A stretch of 64,000 nt of DNA. Source: CALJXB01 sp965225935 (GTDB lineage Bacteria > Pseudomonadota > Alphaproteobacteria > Kiloniellales > JAKSDN01). Position 1 is the stretch's first letter, and each line of letters begins with the position of its first letter. Location of the stretch: positions 248,001 through 312,000 of the forward strand of contig CBDDCC010000005.1 of assembly GCA_965225935.1 (NCBI GenBank), written 5' to 3'. Below the pieces are notes generated by a model. The model was given only the letters and a program-made list of their open reading frames with translations, was not told the DNA's origin and made no database searches. Positions 43,156-51,528 of the stretch are shown here, in pieces. Both the position numbers and the translations under genes were made by a program.

Positions 43156-44520
43156 ATGAGCGAGAACGCACCGCCGGGCGTCGACCCGGCCGGACTGAGC
43201 CGCCTGCGCGCGGCGGAGGACGAGCGCTTCCGGAAGCGCACGCGGCGCTCCGCCGCCTTGCTGGAGCGCGCCCGGGCGTCCCAGCCGCTCGGCGTGCCCA
43301 TGTCGTGGCTGGCCGGCATGTACCAGCACCTGCCGCCCTTCGTCGCCGCGGGCTCGGGCGCCTGGTTCGAGGACGTGGACGGCAACCGCTACCTGGACAT
43401 GAACCTGGTGGATCTCGCCGGCGCCCTGGGCTTCGCCAATCCCATCGCCGCCGCCGCGGTCAGGGCCGCCGCCGAACGGGGCCTCGCCTTCCTACTGCCG
43501 ACCGAGGACGGCATAGCTGCGACGGAACGCCTGGCCGAGATCACCGCCTTCCCCTTCTGGCAATTCACCGGCGCCGCCTCCAGCGCCAACACCGAGCTGA
43601 TCCGCATCGCCCGGGTGGCGACGGGCCGCAGCAAGGTCCTCAAGTTCGACGGCAGCTACCACGGCCACATCGACGAGACCCTGGTGGTGCAAGAGGAAGG
43701 CGAGCTGCGCCCCGAGGGCCTGGGGCTGCCCGCCGGCGCCGCCAGGGACGTCAGGATCGTGCCCTTCAACGACCTGGAAGCCGTGGAGCGCGCGCTGGCG
43801 CCGGGCGACGTCGCCTGTTTGCTCTCGGAGCCGGTCCTCACCAACTGCAACCTGGTGTTCCCCGACCCGGGCTTCTGGCCGGAGGTGCGCCGGCTGACCC
43901 GCGCGGCGGGCACCCTGCTCTACATGGACGAGGCCCATAGCTACTCCTTCGCCTTCGGCGGTGTGACCCGCGCGCAGGCGATCGAGGCCGACGGACAGCT
44001 CCTGGGCAAGGGCCTGGGCTCGGGCGTCCCCTTCGCCCTCTACGGCCTGACGGCGGAGCTGGGGGAGCTGCTGGTCCGGAACCTGGACCGGAACGACAGC
44101 TTGCACCGCGGCATCGCCCTCGGCGGCACCACCTACGCCAACGTCATGGCCCTCGCGGTGGCCCGGGCGGTGCTGGAGAAGCTGCTGACCGAGGAGGCCT
44201 ACGCGCGCAACGCCGGCCTCGGCGCCCGCCTCGGCGACGGCCTGGAGGCCATCTTCACGCGGCGCGGGCTGGCCTGGCGGGCGCCCCATATCGGCGGACG
44301 CTCGGGCTGGATCCTCACGCCGGAGCTGCCGCGCACCGCCGTGGAAGCCGGCCCCTCCCTCGATCCCCTCTTCGTCGAAACGCGGCGGGTCTTCATGGCC
44401 AACCGCGGGGTCTGGGAGGCCGTCTCCTCGGCCGGGCCCGCGGCCTCCTTCATGCACCAGGTGGCCGACGTCGACCGCTATCTCTCGGTGGCCGACGACT
44501 TTCTGGAGGCGGTGACCTAA
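43156..44520 (+). CDS. Class III PLP-dependent aminotransferase (GSA-aminomutase-like)
   Basis: A 454-residue aminotransferase. The substrate/PLP regions FWQFTGAASSANTELIRIAR and FDGSYHGHIDETLV match glutamate-1-semialdehyde aminomutase relatives. The PLP-binding Asp is in LYMDEAHSYSF and the Schiff-base Lys is in LLGKGLGSGVPFALYG near residue 284. Departures from the HemL consensus (MDEAH instead of DEVxTGFR) argue against true HemL and for a related amino-acid or amine transaminase. ATG 43156 follows GGAG. No pathway partners are adjacent. Confidence 0.88.
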   Translation: MSENAPPGVDPAGLSRLRAAEDERFRKRTRRSAALLERARASQPLGVPMSWLAGMYQHLPPFVAAGSGAWFEDVDGNRYLDMNLVDLAGALGFANPIAAAAVRAAAERGLAFLLPTEDGIAATERLAEITAFPFWQFTGAASSANTELIRIARVATGRSKVLKFDGSYHGHIDETLVVQEEGELRPEGLGLPAGAARDVRIVPFNDLEAVERALAPGDVACLLSEPVLTNCNLVFPDPGFWPEVRRLTRAAGTLLYMDEAHSYSFAFGGVTRAQAIEADGQLLGKGLGSGVPFALYGLTAELGELLVRNLDRNDSLHRGIALGGTTYANVMALAVARAVLEKLLTEEAYARNAGLGARLGDGLEAIFTRRGLAWRAPHIGGRSGWILTPELPRTAVEAGPSLDPLFVETRRVFMANRGVWEAVSSAGPAASFMHQVADVDRYLSVADDFLEAVT

Positions 44521-44568
44521 TACCAAGTCTTGATGATAATGACCCATAGGGACGGGCCGATCCGGAAC

Positions 44569-45018
44569 TCATTCCAGCGACGCCTGCTCGAGATAGTCCC
44601 CCACCAGCTTCTGCCGGCCGTCGAAGGTCTTGGGGTCGACGAAGCGGGCCTCGATGATCTCCCAGTTGTCGATCCGCACCTCGGGCCGCTCGGCGGGCCG
44701 GTACTCGTAGATGCTGTCGTTGTAGAGCTCCCAGGTCTGCTTGGCGACCAGGATCAGCTCGTCGGGCGGTATGGCGATCCCGACCTCCTCCAACACCTCG
44801 CGACGGGCGGCCTCGCTCGCCTCCTCGTTGCGCTTCAGGGTGCCGCCCGGCAGGCAGTAGCCATAGCGGTAGGAGTGGCGCACCACCAGGACCTCGCCGC
44901 CGTGCCAGACCGCGACCGCCGTGCCGTACATCGGGCGCCCCCGGTAGCGAACAAAGGCGCTGTGCAGCCGGAAGGCGATCTTGAGGGCGGGTTGAACGAT
45001 CGCTCGGGGTAGCGGCAT
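44569..45018 (-). CDS. Nudix hydrolase
   Basis: A 149-residue Nudix protein with the box GGTLKRNEEASEAARREV followed by LEEVGI, containing the metal-binding REVLEE core. The N-terminus VQPALKIAFRLHSAFVRYRG and the YGYCLPGG approach to the box are intact. Substrate unknown (a nucleoside diphosphate linked to another moiety). ATG 45018 is used; the frame continues upstream without domain content. Confidence 0.88.
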   Translation of the reverse strand: MPLPRAIVQPALKIAFRLHSAFVRYRGRPMYGTAVAVWHGGEVLVVRHSYRYGYCLPGGTLKRNEEASEAARREVLEEVGIAIPPDELILVAKQTWELYNDSIYEYRPAERPEVRIDNWEIIEARFVDPKTFDGRQKLVGDYLEQASLE

Positions 45019-45161
45019 GGTCCCTTTCCCGCAGCCTGCGGACGGCCGGGCCGCCGGCCGCCATCGTGGGCCTGTTTGCCGCCCGGCCGGAGCCTTGTCA
45101 AACCGTGGCGGCCGCGGGCCGGATGTCGCGCCCGCGGGGGGCGATTGAAGCGCGAGAAGCT

Positions 45162-45938
45162 TTACAGATCGTCGACGATCTGGGCCACGAAGTCCCGGTT
45201 GTAGCCCTGGGCCGCCTCGAACAGCTGGCGCGTATAGGGATGGGCCGGCATATGCTGGCGCAGCTGCTCGATCTCCAGGGTCTCCACCACCTCGCCGAGG
45301 CGCATCACCGCCAGGCGCTCGCACATATGGCTGACCACGGCCAGGTTGTGGCTGACCAGGATATAGGTGAGCCCGCGCTCCCGGCGGAAGCGGCTCAGCA
45401 GGTTCAGCACCTCGGCCTGGATCGAGACGTCGAGCGCCGAGGTGGGCTCGTCCAGCAGCAGCACCGAGGGCGCCATGATCAGCGCCCGGGCCACGGCGAT
45501 GCGCTGACGCTGGCCGCCCGAAAGCTGGTGCGGGAAGCGGAAGCGGAAGGAGGCGTCGAGCCCGACCTCCTCCAGCGCCCGGACCACGGCTTCGTCGGAG
45601 GCCTCGAGCCGATGGATGTAGAGCGGCTCCTTCAGGATGTGGTCCACCGTGTGACGCGGGTGGAGCGCTCCGTAGGGGTCCTGGAAGACCATCTGGACCC
45701 GGCGCCTGAAGTCCTGGGAGCGGCGCTTCGCCTGGGCTTCGCCGGCCACCGAGAGATGCCCGGACCAGTCCCTCACCAGGCCGGCGATGGCGCGCAGCAC
45801 GGTGGACTTGCCCGAGCCCGATTCCCCGACCAGGCCGAAGCTCTCCCCCTCGCCGACCGAGAAGTCGACGTCGCGCACCGCCGCGACGGCGGAGCTGCCC
45901 CGGCCGAAGGTGACGTTGAGGCCCTCGACCGTGATCAC
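45162..45938 (-). CDS. Dpp/Opp-type ABC transporter ATP-binding protein (F-type)
   Basis: A 258-residue ATPase with Walker A GESGSGKST, Q-loop MVFQDPYGALHPRHTV, signature LSGGQRQRIAVARAL, Walker B VLLLDEPTSALDVSIQ and H-loop VSHNLAVV. It energises import through the two permeases encoded upstream. The GTG start overlaps the stop of the D-type ATPase gene (GTGA). It is the last gene of the five-gene operon. Confidence 0.94.
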   Translation of the reverse strand: MITVEGLNVTFGRGSSAVAAVRDVDFSVGEGESFGLVGESGSGKSTVLRAIAGLVRDWSGHLSVAGEAQAKRRSQDFRRRVQMVFQDPYGALHPRHTVDHILKEPLYIHRLEASDEAVVRALEEVGLDASFRFRFPHQLSGGQRQRIAVARALIMAPSVLLLDEPTSALDVSIQAEVLNLLSRFRRERGLTYILVSHNLAVVSHMCERLAVMRLGEVVETLEIEQLRQHMPAHPYTRQLFEAAQGYNRDFVAQIVDDL

Positions 45939-46804
45939 GCCGCTCCTCCCTCTTCCGCCCCTCCCTCCTGGGCCCAGCTCGGATCCCGCACCAGGGTGGG
46001 CAGCGGATCGACCTGCTCCTCGATTTGGGGCAGGCAGTTAAGCAGGCCGCGGGTGTAGGGATGGCGCGCGTTCTGGAGCTCGCCCGCGGCGCAGGTCTCG
46101 ACGATGCGCCCGGCGTACATGATCAACACCCGGTCGCAGAAGGAGGCCACCAGGTTGAGGTCGTGGCTGATCAGGATGAGGCCCGTGCCGCGGCGCGTCA
46201 CCATGTCGTCGAGGATGGCGAGCACCTGCAGCGAGACCGTCACGTCGAGGGCAGAGGTGGGCTCGTCGGCGATGATGATGTCGGGCTCCGGGATCATCAT
46301 CATGGCGATCATGACCCGCTGGCCCATGCCGCCGGAAAGCTCGTGGGGGTAGGCGCGGTAGACCCGCTCCGGGTCGCGGATGCGCACCGCCTCCAGCATC
46401 TCGAGCGCCCGCCGCCGGGCCTCCTCGCGGGAGCTGCGGTGGTGCACCAGGAAGGATTCGGCGATCTGGCGGCCGACCGACATGACCGGGTTCAGGCTGT
46501 ACTTGGGGTCCTGCAGGATCATGGAGATGCCGTTGCCGCGCACCTGACGCAGGGTCGGCACGTCGGCGGCGAGCAAGTCGAGGCCGGAGTAGCGCAGGCC
46601 CTTCGCCCGCACCAGGCCGCGCCGGTCCGTCAGGCCGAGGATGGCGCGGCCGGTCTGGGACTTGCCCGAGCCGGATTCGCCGACGATGCCGAGCTTCTCC
46701 CGCCCCAGGCTGAAGCTGACGCCGCGCACCGCCTCGACCGGGCCCTTGGGCGTGCGGAAGGTGACGTGCAGGTCCTCGACCTCGAGGAAAGGCGTCTCCG
46801 ACAC
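45935..46804 (-). CDS. Dpp/Opp-type ABC transporter ATP-binding protein (D-type)
   Basis: A 289-residue ATPase with Walker A GESGSGKSQTG, Q-loop MILQDPKYSLNPVM, signature LSGGMGQRVMIAMMM, Walker B IIIADEPTSALDVTVS and H-loop SHDLNLV. The C-terminal segment HPYTRGLLNCLPQIE is the usual oligopeptide-ABC motif. I start it at GTG 46804, just after the permease stop, with GGGAG upstream. The frame is open further upstream but there overlaps the permease gene. Confidence 0.93.
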   Translation of the reverse strand: MSETPFLEVEDLHVTFRTPKGPVEAVRGVSFSLGREKLGIVGESGSGKSQTGRAILGLTDRRGLVRAKGLRYSGLDLLAADVPTLRQVRGNGISMILQDPKYSLNPVMSVGRQIAESFLVHHRSSREEARRRALEMLEAVRIRDPERVYRAYPHELSGGMGQRVMIAMMMIPEPDIIIADEPTSALDVTVSLQVLAILDDMVTRRGTGLILISHDLNLVASFCDRVLIMYAGRIVETCAAGELQNARHPYTRGLLNCLPQIEEQVDPLPTLVRDPSWAQEGGAEEGGAA

Positions 46805-46809
46805 GGAGG

Positions 46810-47739
46810 TCAGCTCCCGCTCTTGGGGTCGAGCACGTCGCGCAGGCCGTCGCCCAGCAGGTTGAAGCCCAGGCTGACGATGAGGATCGCCAGGCCCGGC
46901 ATGGTGGGGACCCACCACTGGTCGAGGATGAACTGGCGGCCGGTGGAGATCATGGCGCCCCACTCGGGCGAGGGCGGCTGGGCGCCGAGGCCGAGGAAGC
47001 CGAGGCCGGCGGCGATCAGGATGATCCCGGCCATGTCGAGGGTGAGGCGCACGATCAGCGAGGAGAGGCAGAGAGGCACCAGGTGGCTGCGCAGGATGCG
47101 GAAGGTGGAGGCGCCCTGGGTGCGGGCGGCCAGGATGAACTCGCTGTTGCGGATGGTGAGCGCCTCGGCCCGGGCGATGCGGGCGTAGGGCGACCAGGTG
47201 GTCAGCGCGATGGCGAGCACCGCGTTCTCGATCCCGGGGCCGAGCGCCGCGACGAAGGCGAGCGCCAGGATGAGGCGCGGGAAGGCGAGGAAGATGTCGG
47301 TTATGCGCATCAGGACCTGGTCGATCATGCCGCCCGCGTAGCCGGCGACGATGCCGATCACCAGGCCGATGGGCACGACCAGCACGGCCACCAGCCCGAC
47401 GATGTAGAGGGTGATCCGCGAGCCCCAGACGATGCGGTCGAAGATGTCACGGCCGAGCTGGTCGGTGCCGAGCCAGTGCTCGGCGCTCGGCGGCAGCAGG
47501 CGGTCCCCAAGCCGCTGGGTCAGGCCGTCGCCGCCGGTGATCCAGGGCGCGAAGACCGCCGCCAGCACCAGGATGGAGATGATGACGAGGCCCGCCATGG
47601 CGATAGGATTGGCGCGGAAGGCGAGCCAGGCGATGTAGGCCCGTTGGCAGCGCGCCTGAAAGACGTTGTGCGGCGTGTCGGACAGCAGCCAGGCCTTGAG
47701 GCCGTGCCGTCCATTTCGATCCAGCGACTCTACCGCCAT
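46810..47739 (-). CDS. Dpp/Opp-type ABC transporter permease (C-type)
   Basis: A 309-residue permease with about six helices. The N-terminal cytoplasmic part and first helix match OppC/DppC (FRANPIAMAGLVIISILVLA), followed by HWLGTDQLGRDIFDRIVWGS and the coupling loop RTQGASTFRILRSHLVPL. It pairs with the B-type permease encoded 21 bases upstream. Confidence 0.94.
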   Translation of the reverse strand: MAVESLDRNGRHGLKAWLLSDTPHNVFQARCQRAYIAWLAFRANPIAMAGLVIISILVLAAVFAPWITGGDGLTQRLGDRLLPPSAEHWLGTDQLGRDIFDRIVWGSRITLYIVGLVAVLVVPIGLVIGIVAGYAGGMIDQVLMRITDIFLAFPRLILALAFVAALGPGIENAVLAIALTTWSPYARIARAEALTIRNSEFILAARTQGASTFRILRSHLVPLCLSSLIVRLTLDMAGIILIAAGLGFLGLGAQPPSPEWGAMISTGRQFILDQWWVPTMPGLAILIVSLGFNLLGDGLRDVLDPKSGS

Positions 47740-47760
47740 CGTCCTCGGCCCCCGCCCGGC

Positions 47761-48834
47761 TCAGGTCCTGGTCCGCGGATCGACGAGGCGGTAGAGCACG
47801 TCGGACAGCATGTTGATGCCGACGAAGCAGGTGCCGACGATGATGGTGCCGCCGATGACCGCGTTCATGTCGGAGTTGAAGAGCGCGTTGGTGATGTACT
47901 GGCCGATGCCGGGCCAGGAGAAGACGGTCTCGGTCAGCACCGAGCCCTCCAGCAGGGAGGCGTAGGTGAGGCCGATGATGGTGATGAGCTGTACCAGCAC
48001 GTTGCCGAAGGCGTGGCGCCAGATGACGCTGAACTCGGAGAGGCCCTTCACCCGGGCGGTCAGCACGTACTCCTGGCTCAACTGGTCGAGCATGAAGCTG
48101 CGGGTCATGCGCGCGATGTAGGCGAGCGCGTAGGTGCCGAGGATCGCCGTCGGCAGGACCAGGTGGGCGACCGCGCTCTTGAACACCGTCCAGTCCCCGG
48201 CGATCAGGGAATCGACCAGCAGCAGTCCCGTCACTGGCGGCACCAGGCCGTCGTAGAAGACGTCGAGCCGGCCGGGTCCCGGCACCAACCTGAGTCGGGC
48301 GTAGAAGACGAGGAGCGCCACCATGCCGAGCCAGAAGACCGGCATGGAATAGCCGATCAGGCCCAGCACCCGGACGGCGTGGTCGATCAGCCGGCCGCGG
48401 TAGACGGCGGCCAGCACGCCCATGGGAATGCCGAGGATGCAGCCCACCAAGGTCGCCAGGGTCGCCAGTTCAAGAGTCGCCGGAAAGAAGTGCATGAGGT
48501 CCTCGATCACCGGCCGCGAGGTCTGGATCGAGATGCCGAAATCGCCCTGCAGGATGTCGCCCAGATAGCGCAGGTACTGGACGTAGATCGGCTGGTCGAG
48601 GCCGAGCTGCCGGTAGACCTGGTCGTAGACGTCCTGTGGCGCCCGGTCGCCGACGATCGCCAGGACCGGGTCGACGGGCATGACCCGGCCGATGACAAAG
48701 GTGATGGCGGTCAGGCCGAGGAAGGTGAGCGCCAGCGACGCGAGGACGCGCCCGGTCCCCATGAGCAGGCGCAGGGGGGCCGGCAGCTCAGCCGACCCCC
48801 CGCTCTTTTTGTCTTGGGCGCCCGTGACCGCCAT
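47761..48834 (-). CDS. Dpp/Opp-type ABC transporter permease (B-type)
   Basis: A 357-residue permease. It has the OppB-type N-terminal helix (VLASLALTFLGLTAITFVIG), the segment DILQGDFGISIQTSRPV, and the coupling loop ARVKGLSEFSVIWRHAFGNV. A short Lys/Ser-rich leader of about 25 residues precedes the first helix. It follows the binding-protein gene by 16 bases. Confidence 0.94.
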   Translation of the reverse strand: MAVTGAQDKKSGGSAELPAPLRLLMGTGRVLASLALTFLGLTAITFVIGRVMPVDPVLAIVGDRAPQDVYDQVYRQLGLDQPIYVQYLRYLGDILQGDFGISIQTSRPVIEDLMHFFPATLELATLATLVGCILGIPMGVLAAVYRGRLIDHAVRVLGLIGYSMPVFWLGMVALLVFYARLRLVPGPGRLDVFYDGLVPPVTGLLLVDSLIAGDWTVFKSAVAHLVLPTAILGTYALAYIARMTRSFMLDQLSQEYVLTARVKGLSEFSVIWRHAFGNVLVQLITIIGLTYASLLEGSVLTETVFSWPGIGQYITNALFNSDMNAVIGGTIIVGTCFVGINMLSDVLYRLVDPRTRT

Positions 48835-48850
48835 CGGGCACCTGCAGGCT

Positions 48851-50461
48851 CTACTTGGTCACGTTCCGGTAGAACACCAGGTCGAAGTTGGAGCCGGAAA
48901 CGAAGCCTTCGACGTTCTTCTGGCGCGCCACCTGCTCGTTCTGCTGGAACATGATGGCGAACGGCGAGACCCGCTGGTGGAGGCGCTGCAGGGCGTTGTA
49001 GAGGGCTGCCCGGCGTTCCAGATCGACCTCGTTGCGGGCCGCCACGGTGAGCGCGTTGATGCCCTCGTCCGCCCAAGCGTTGCGCCAGGCGAGGACGCCA
49101 GTCAGCTTCGCCTCCATCCGGTTGTCCGGGTTGTGGGCGAAGGAGTCCGCGTTGGAGTGCGGGTCCACGTAGTCCGGCGACCAGCGGGCCAGGATCAGAC
49201 CGTGGCGCCGCGCCCGGTACTTGGGCCAGAGGGCGGAGCCGTCCTGAGGCACGATCTCGGTCTTGATGCCGGCCTGTCCCAGGGTCTGCTGCAGCGACTG
49301 GGCGATCTCCATGTAGGGCGAGGTGTTGAGCCCGTCGATGGTGACCTCGAAGCCGTCGCCGAAGCCGGCCTCGGCCAGCAGCTCCTTGCCGCGCTCGATG
49401 TCGAGCGTGTAGGGGTGGTCGTCCGCCGAGGCCCAGAGACCGGCCGGCCAGAAGGACTGGTGGACGCTGAACTGGCCCTTCAGGAAGCTGTCGGCCATGC
49501 CCTCGTAGTCGATCAGGTAGCGCAGAGCATCCTGGACCTTCGTGTTGCCGAGGGCCTCGTGGGTGGTGTTGGCCGCCATGTAGATCAGCGTCGCCTTGGG
49601 GTGGAGGTCCACCACGACGCTGTCGTTGCCTTCGAGGCCGGCGATCTGGTCGGGCGTCAGGGTGCGCGCGATATCGATGTCGCCTTCCTCGAGCAGCAGG
49701 CGCTGGGCCGCCGGCTCCGGCAGATGGCGGATGATGACCCGCTTCATCGCCGGCGCGCCGTGGCGGTAGTCCGGGTTGCTGTTGAGGGTGACCGATTCGT
49801 TGGGCTTCCAATCCTGCAGCACGAAGGGCCCGGAGCCGGCGCTCTTGTTCTTCAGCCAGGCGTAGCCCATGTCGCCGTCGCTCTCGTGCTCCATCACCAG
49901 CTTCTGGTCGACGACAGAGCCGACGCCGGCCGAAAGCGCGTTCAGCACCAGGCCCGGCGAGAAGTCCTCGACGATGGTGATCGAGAAGTTCTTGTCGTCG
50001 ACCACCTGGACAAGCTCGTCCACGTTGTCGGCGTTCCAGCCGAACTGGGTAAAGATGAAGGCGGGCGTCTTGTTGAGCTTCACCACCCGCTGCAGGCTAT
50101 AGACGGCGTCCTGCGCGCGCACCGGGTTGCCGGAGTGGAACTTCAGCCCGTCGCGCATCTTGAAGCTGATGGTCTTGCCGTCGTCCGAGACGTTCCAGCT
50201 CTCGACCACGCCGCCCACCAGGGTGGTCAGGTCCTCGGGCTCGAACATCATGACCCGGTCGTAGACGTTGGCGACGATCTCGCCGGCGGAGAGCTCGAAG
50301 ACCTCCGCGGGATCGAGGGTGATGATGTCGTCGATGCGCATGCCCATGACGAGCATGTCCGGCGGGGTCTCGGCCTGGCTCGGTGCGATGGCGCCGCTCG
50401 AAAGCGAGAGACCGGCGCAGACGCCCAAGGCGAGCGCCGTCCTTTTCCAACTGAACGTCAT
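48851..50461 (-). CDS. Family 5 extracellular solute-binding protein (peptide/opine/amine type)
   Basis: A 536-residue periplasmic binding protein with a signal peptide (ALALGVCAGLSLSSGAIAPS, cleavage near SQAE) and the SBP_bac_5 pattern: ITLDPAEVFELSAGEIVANV, GKTISFKMRDGLKFHSGNPV, and ARWSPDYVDPHSNADSF near the C-terminus. GGGAGG precedes ATG 50461. First gene of the operon. Such systems import peptides but also carnitine, opines and other compounds; the divergent thioesterase gene hints at an acyl-CoA-linked substrate. Confidence 0.93.
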   Translation of the reverse strand: MTFSWKRTALALGVCAGLSLSSGAIAPSQAETPPDMLVMGMRIDDIITLDPAEVFELSAGEIVANVYDRVMMFEPEDLTTLVGGVVESWNVSDDGKTISFKMRDGLKFHSGNPVRAQDAVYSLQRVVKLNKTPAFIFTQFGWNADNVDELVQVVDDKNFSITIVEDFSPGLVLNALSAGVGSVVDQKLVMEHESDGDMGYAWLKNKSAGSGPFVLQDWKPNESVTLNSNPDYRHGAPAMKRVIIRHLPEPAAQRLLLEEGDIDIARTLTPDQIAGLEGNDSVVVDLHPKATLIYMAANTTHEALGNTKVQDALRYLIDYEGMADSFLKGQFSVHQSFWPAGLWASADDHPYTLDIERGKELLAEAGFGDGFEVTIDGLNTSPYMEIAQSLQQTLGQAGIKTEIVPQDGSALWPKYRARRHGLILARWSPDYVDPHSNADSFAHNPDNRMEAKLTGVLAWRNAWADEGINALTVAARNEVDLERRAALYNALQRLHQRVSPFAIMFQQNEQVARQKNVEGFVSGSNFDLVFYRNVTK

Positions 50462-50727
50462 GATTGCCTCCCTTTATCGTCGTCGCGACGGCCGCCCCTC
50501 GCCCGAAGCCTCGGGGCTCCCGGGCGCCGGCCAAGCGGCCGCCCGATCGCTCCGGACCTCGACCGAAAGGGGCGTCCGCGGCAAAACCTGCCGTGCCGCG
50601 ATCGCTCTCTTTCATTGAACCTGCATCCTGCGGCAAGTTGCAATGAGGGTCAACGACGCTGCCGAAACGCGAGCGGCTGCGCTATACCTCGCCTGTACCG
50701 AAGGACCTGGAACCGGAGCGCTGAAAC
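50462..50727. promoter_or_regulatory. Divergent promoter region, Dpp-type ABC operon versus thioesterase
   Basis: A 266-base gap between two divergent starts. It holds a loose inverted repeat, CATTG at 50613 and CAATG at 50641, in a slightly AT-richer segment. No gene is credible here and I cannot assign promoter elements with confidence. Confidence 0.4.
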
Positions 50728-51213
50728 GTGCAAGCCCCCTTCGATCGCTACCGCGGCGTCGTGCTGCCCGACTGGGTCGACTACAACGGCCACATGAACG
50801 TCGCCTACTACCTGGTCGCCTTCGACCTGGCGACCGACCTCTTCCTGGACGAGCTGGGTCTCGACGACGCCCACCGCGAGGCCTCGGGCGGCACCACCTT
50901 CACCGGGGAGGTCCATCTCACATACCAGCGCGAGCTGCAGGGTGGCGCGCCGCTCCGCATCACCACCCAGCTGCTCTCCTACGACAGCAAGCGCATCCGC
51001 TACCTGCACCGCATGTACCACGGAGACGAGGGCTTCCTGGCCGCCACGGCGGAGAACCTCTCCCTCTATGTGGACCTCGAGCGCCGCCGGGTGACGGAGC
51101 TGCGCCCCGAGACCCAGGAACGGCTCGCCGCGATGCTGGCGGCCCACGAGGCCCTCGGCCGGCCCGAGGAGGCCGGCCGTGCCATCTCCAGGCCGCCGCT
51201 CGCCGGAGCCTGA
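50728..51213 (+). CDS. Hotdog-fold acyl-CoA thioesterase
   Basis: A 161-residue 4-hydroxybenzoyl-CoA-thioesterase-like protein. The active-site segment WVDYNGHMNVAYYL has the catalytic-type Asp in the position typical of the family, followed by TFTGEVHLTYQRELQGG. Sequences of this kind include betainyl-CoA thioesterase of carnitine degradation, but that identification needs comparison. GTG 50728 follows GGAG. It is divergent from the Dpp-type ABC operon, suggesting a joint catabolic role. Confidence 0.82.
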   Translation: MQAPFDRYRGVVLPDWVDYNGHMNVAYYLVAFDLATDLFLDELGLDDAHREASGGTTFTGEVHLTYQRELQGGAPLRITTQLLSYDSKRIRYLHRMYHGDEGFLAATAENLSLYVDLERRRVTELRPETQERLAAMLAAHEALGRPEEAGRAISRPPLAGA

Positions 51214-51528
51214 ACGGCTGGGACGCCCCTACGGTCGCTTGGCAGCCTGGCCGCCAGGACGGCGCCACTCCGCCGACCGCGCGCGCGTCTTGTCACCCCG
51301 GATCCGGTGAACGCCCGGCCCAGGCCGGGAAGGGTCGGGCCTTCGGCCTGGGTTGGGCCATTCGGGCGCCTGACCACTTCGGTCCATAGAATCCAAGATA
51401 AATTCAACAATAATTATAATAAAATTCATTACTTATTTGTGATTCATTTGAATTATTTATTAAAAGTTTCTTAATTCATAGAATTGTATTTTAGATAAAC
51501 TGGAGTTGGATTTTTCGGGTATTTGTCT
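51214..51528. promoter_or_regulatory. Hairpin-rich then AT-rich intergenic region before subtilase
   Basis: This 315-base gap has two parts. Up to about 51370 it is GC-rich with hairpins: CCCGGCC-CA-GGCCGGG at 51314-51329 and GGCC-TTC-GGCC near 51338, possibly ending the thioesterase transcript. From about 51380 to 51525 it is very AT-rich (for example AATAATTATAATAAAATTC) and should contain the subtilase promoter. No gene is seen. Confidence 0.55.
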
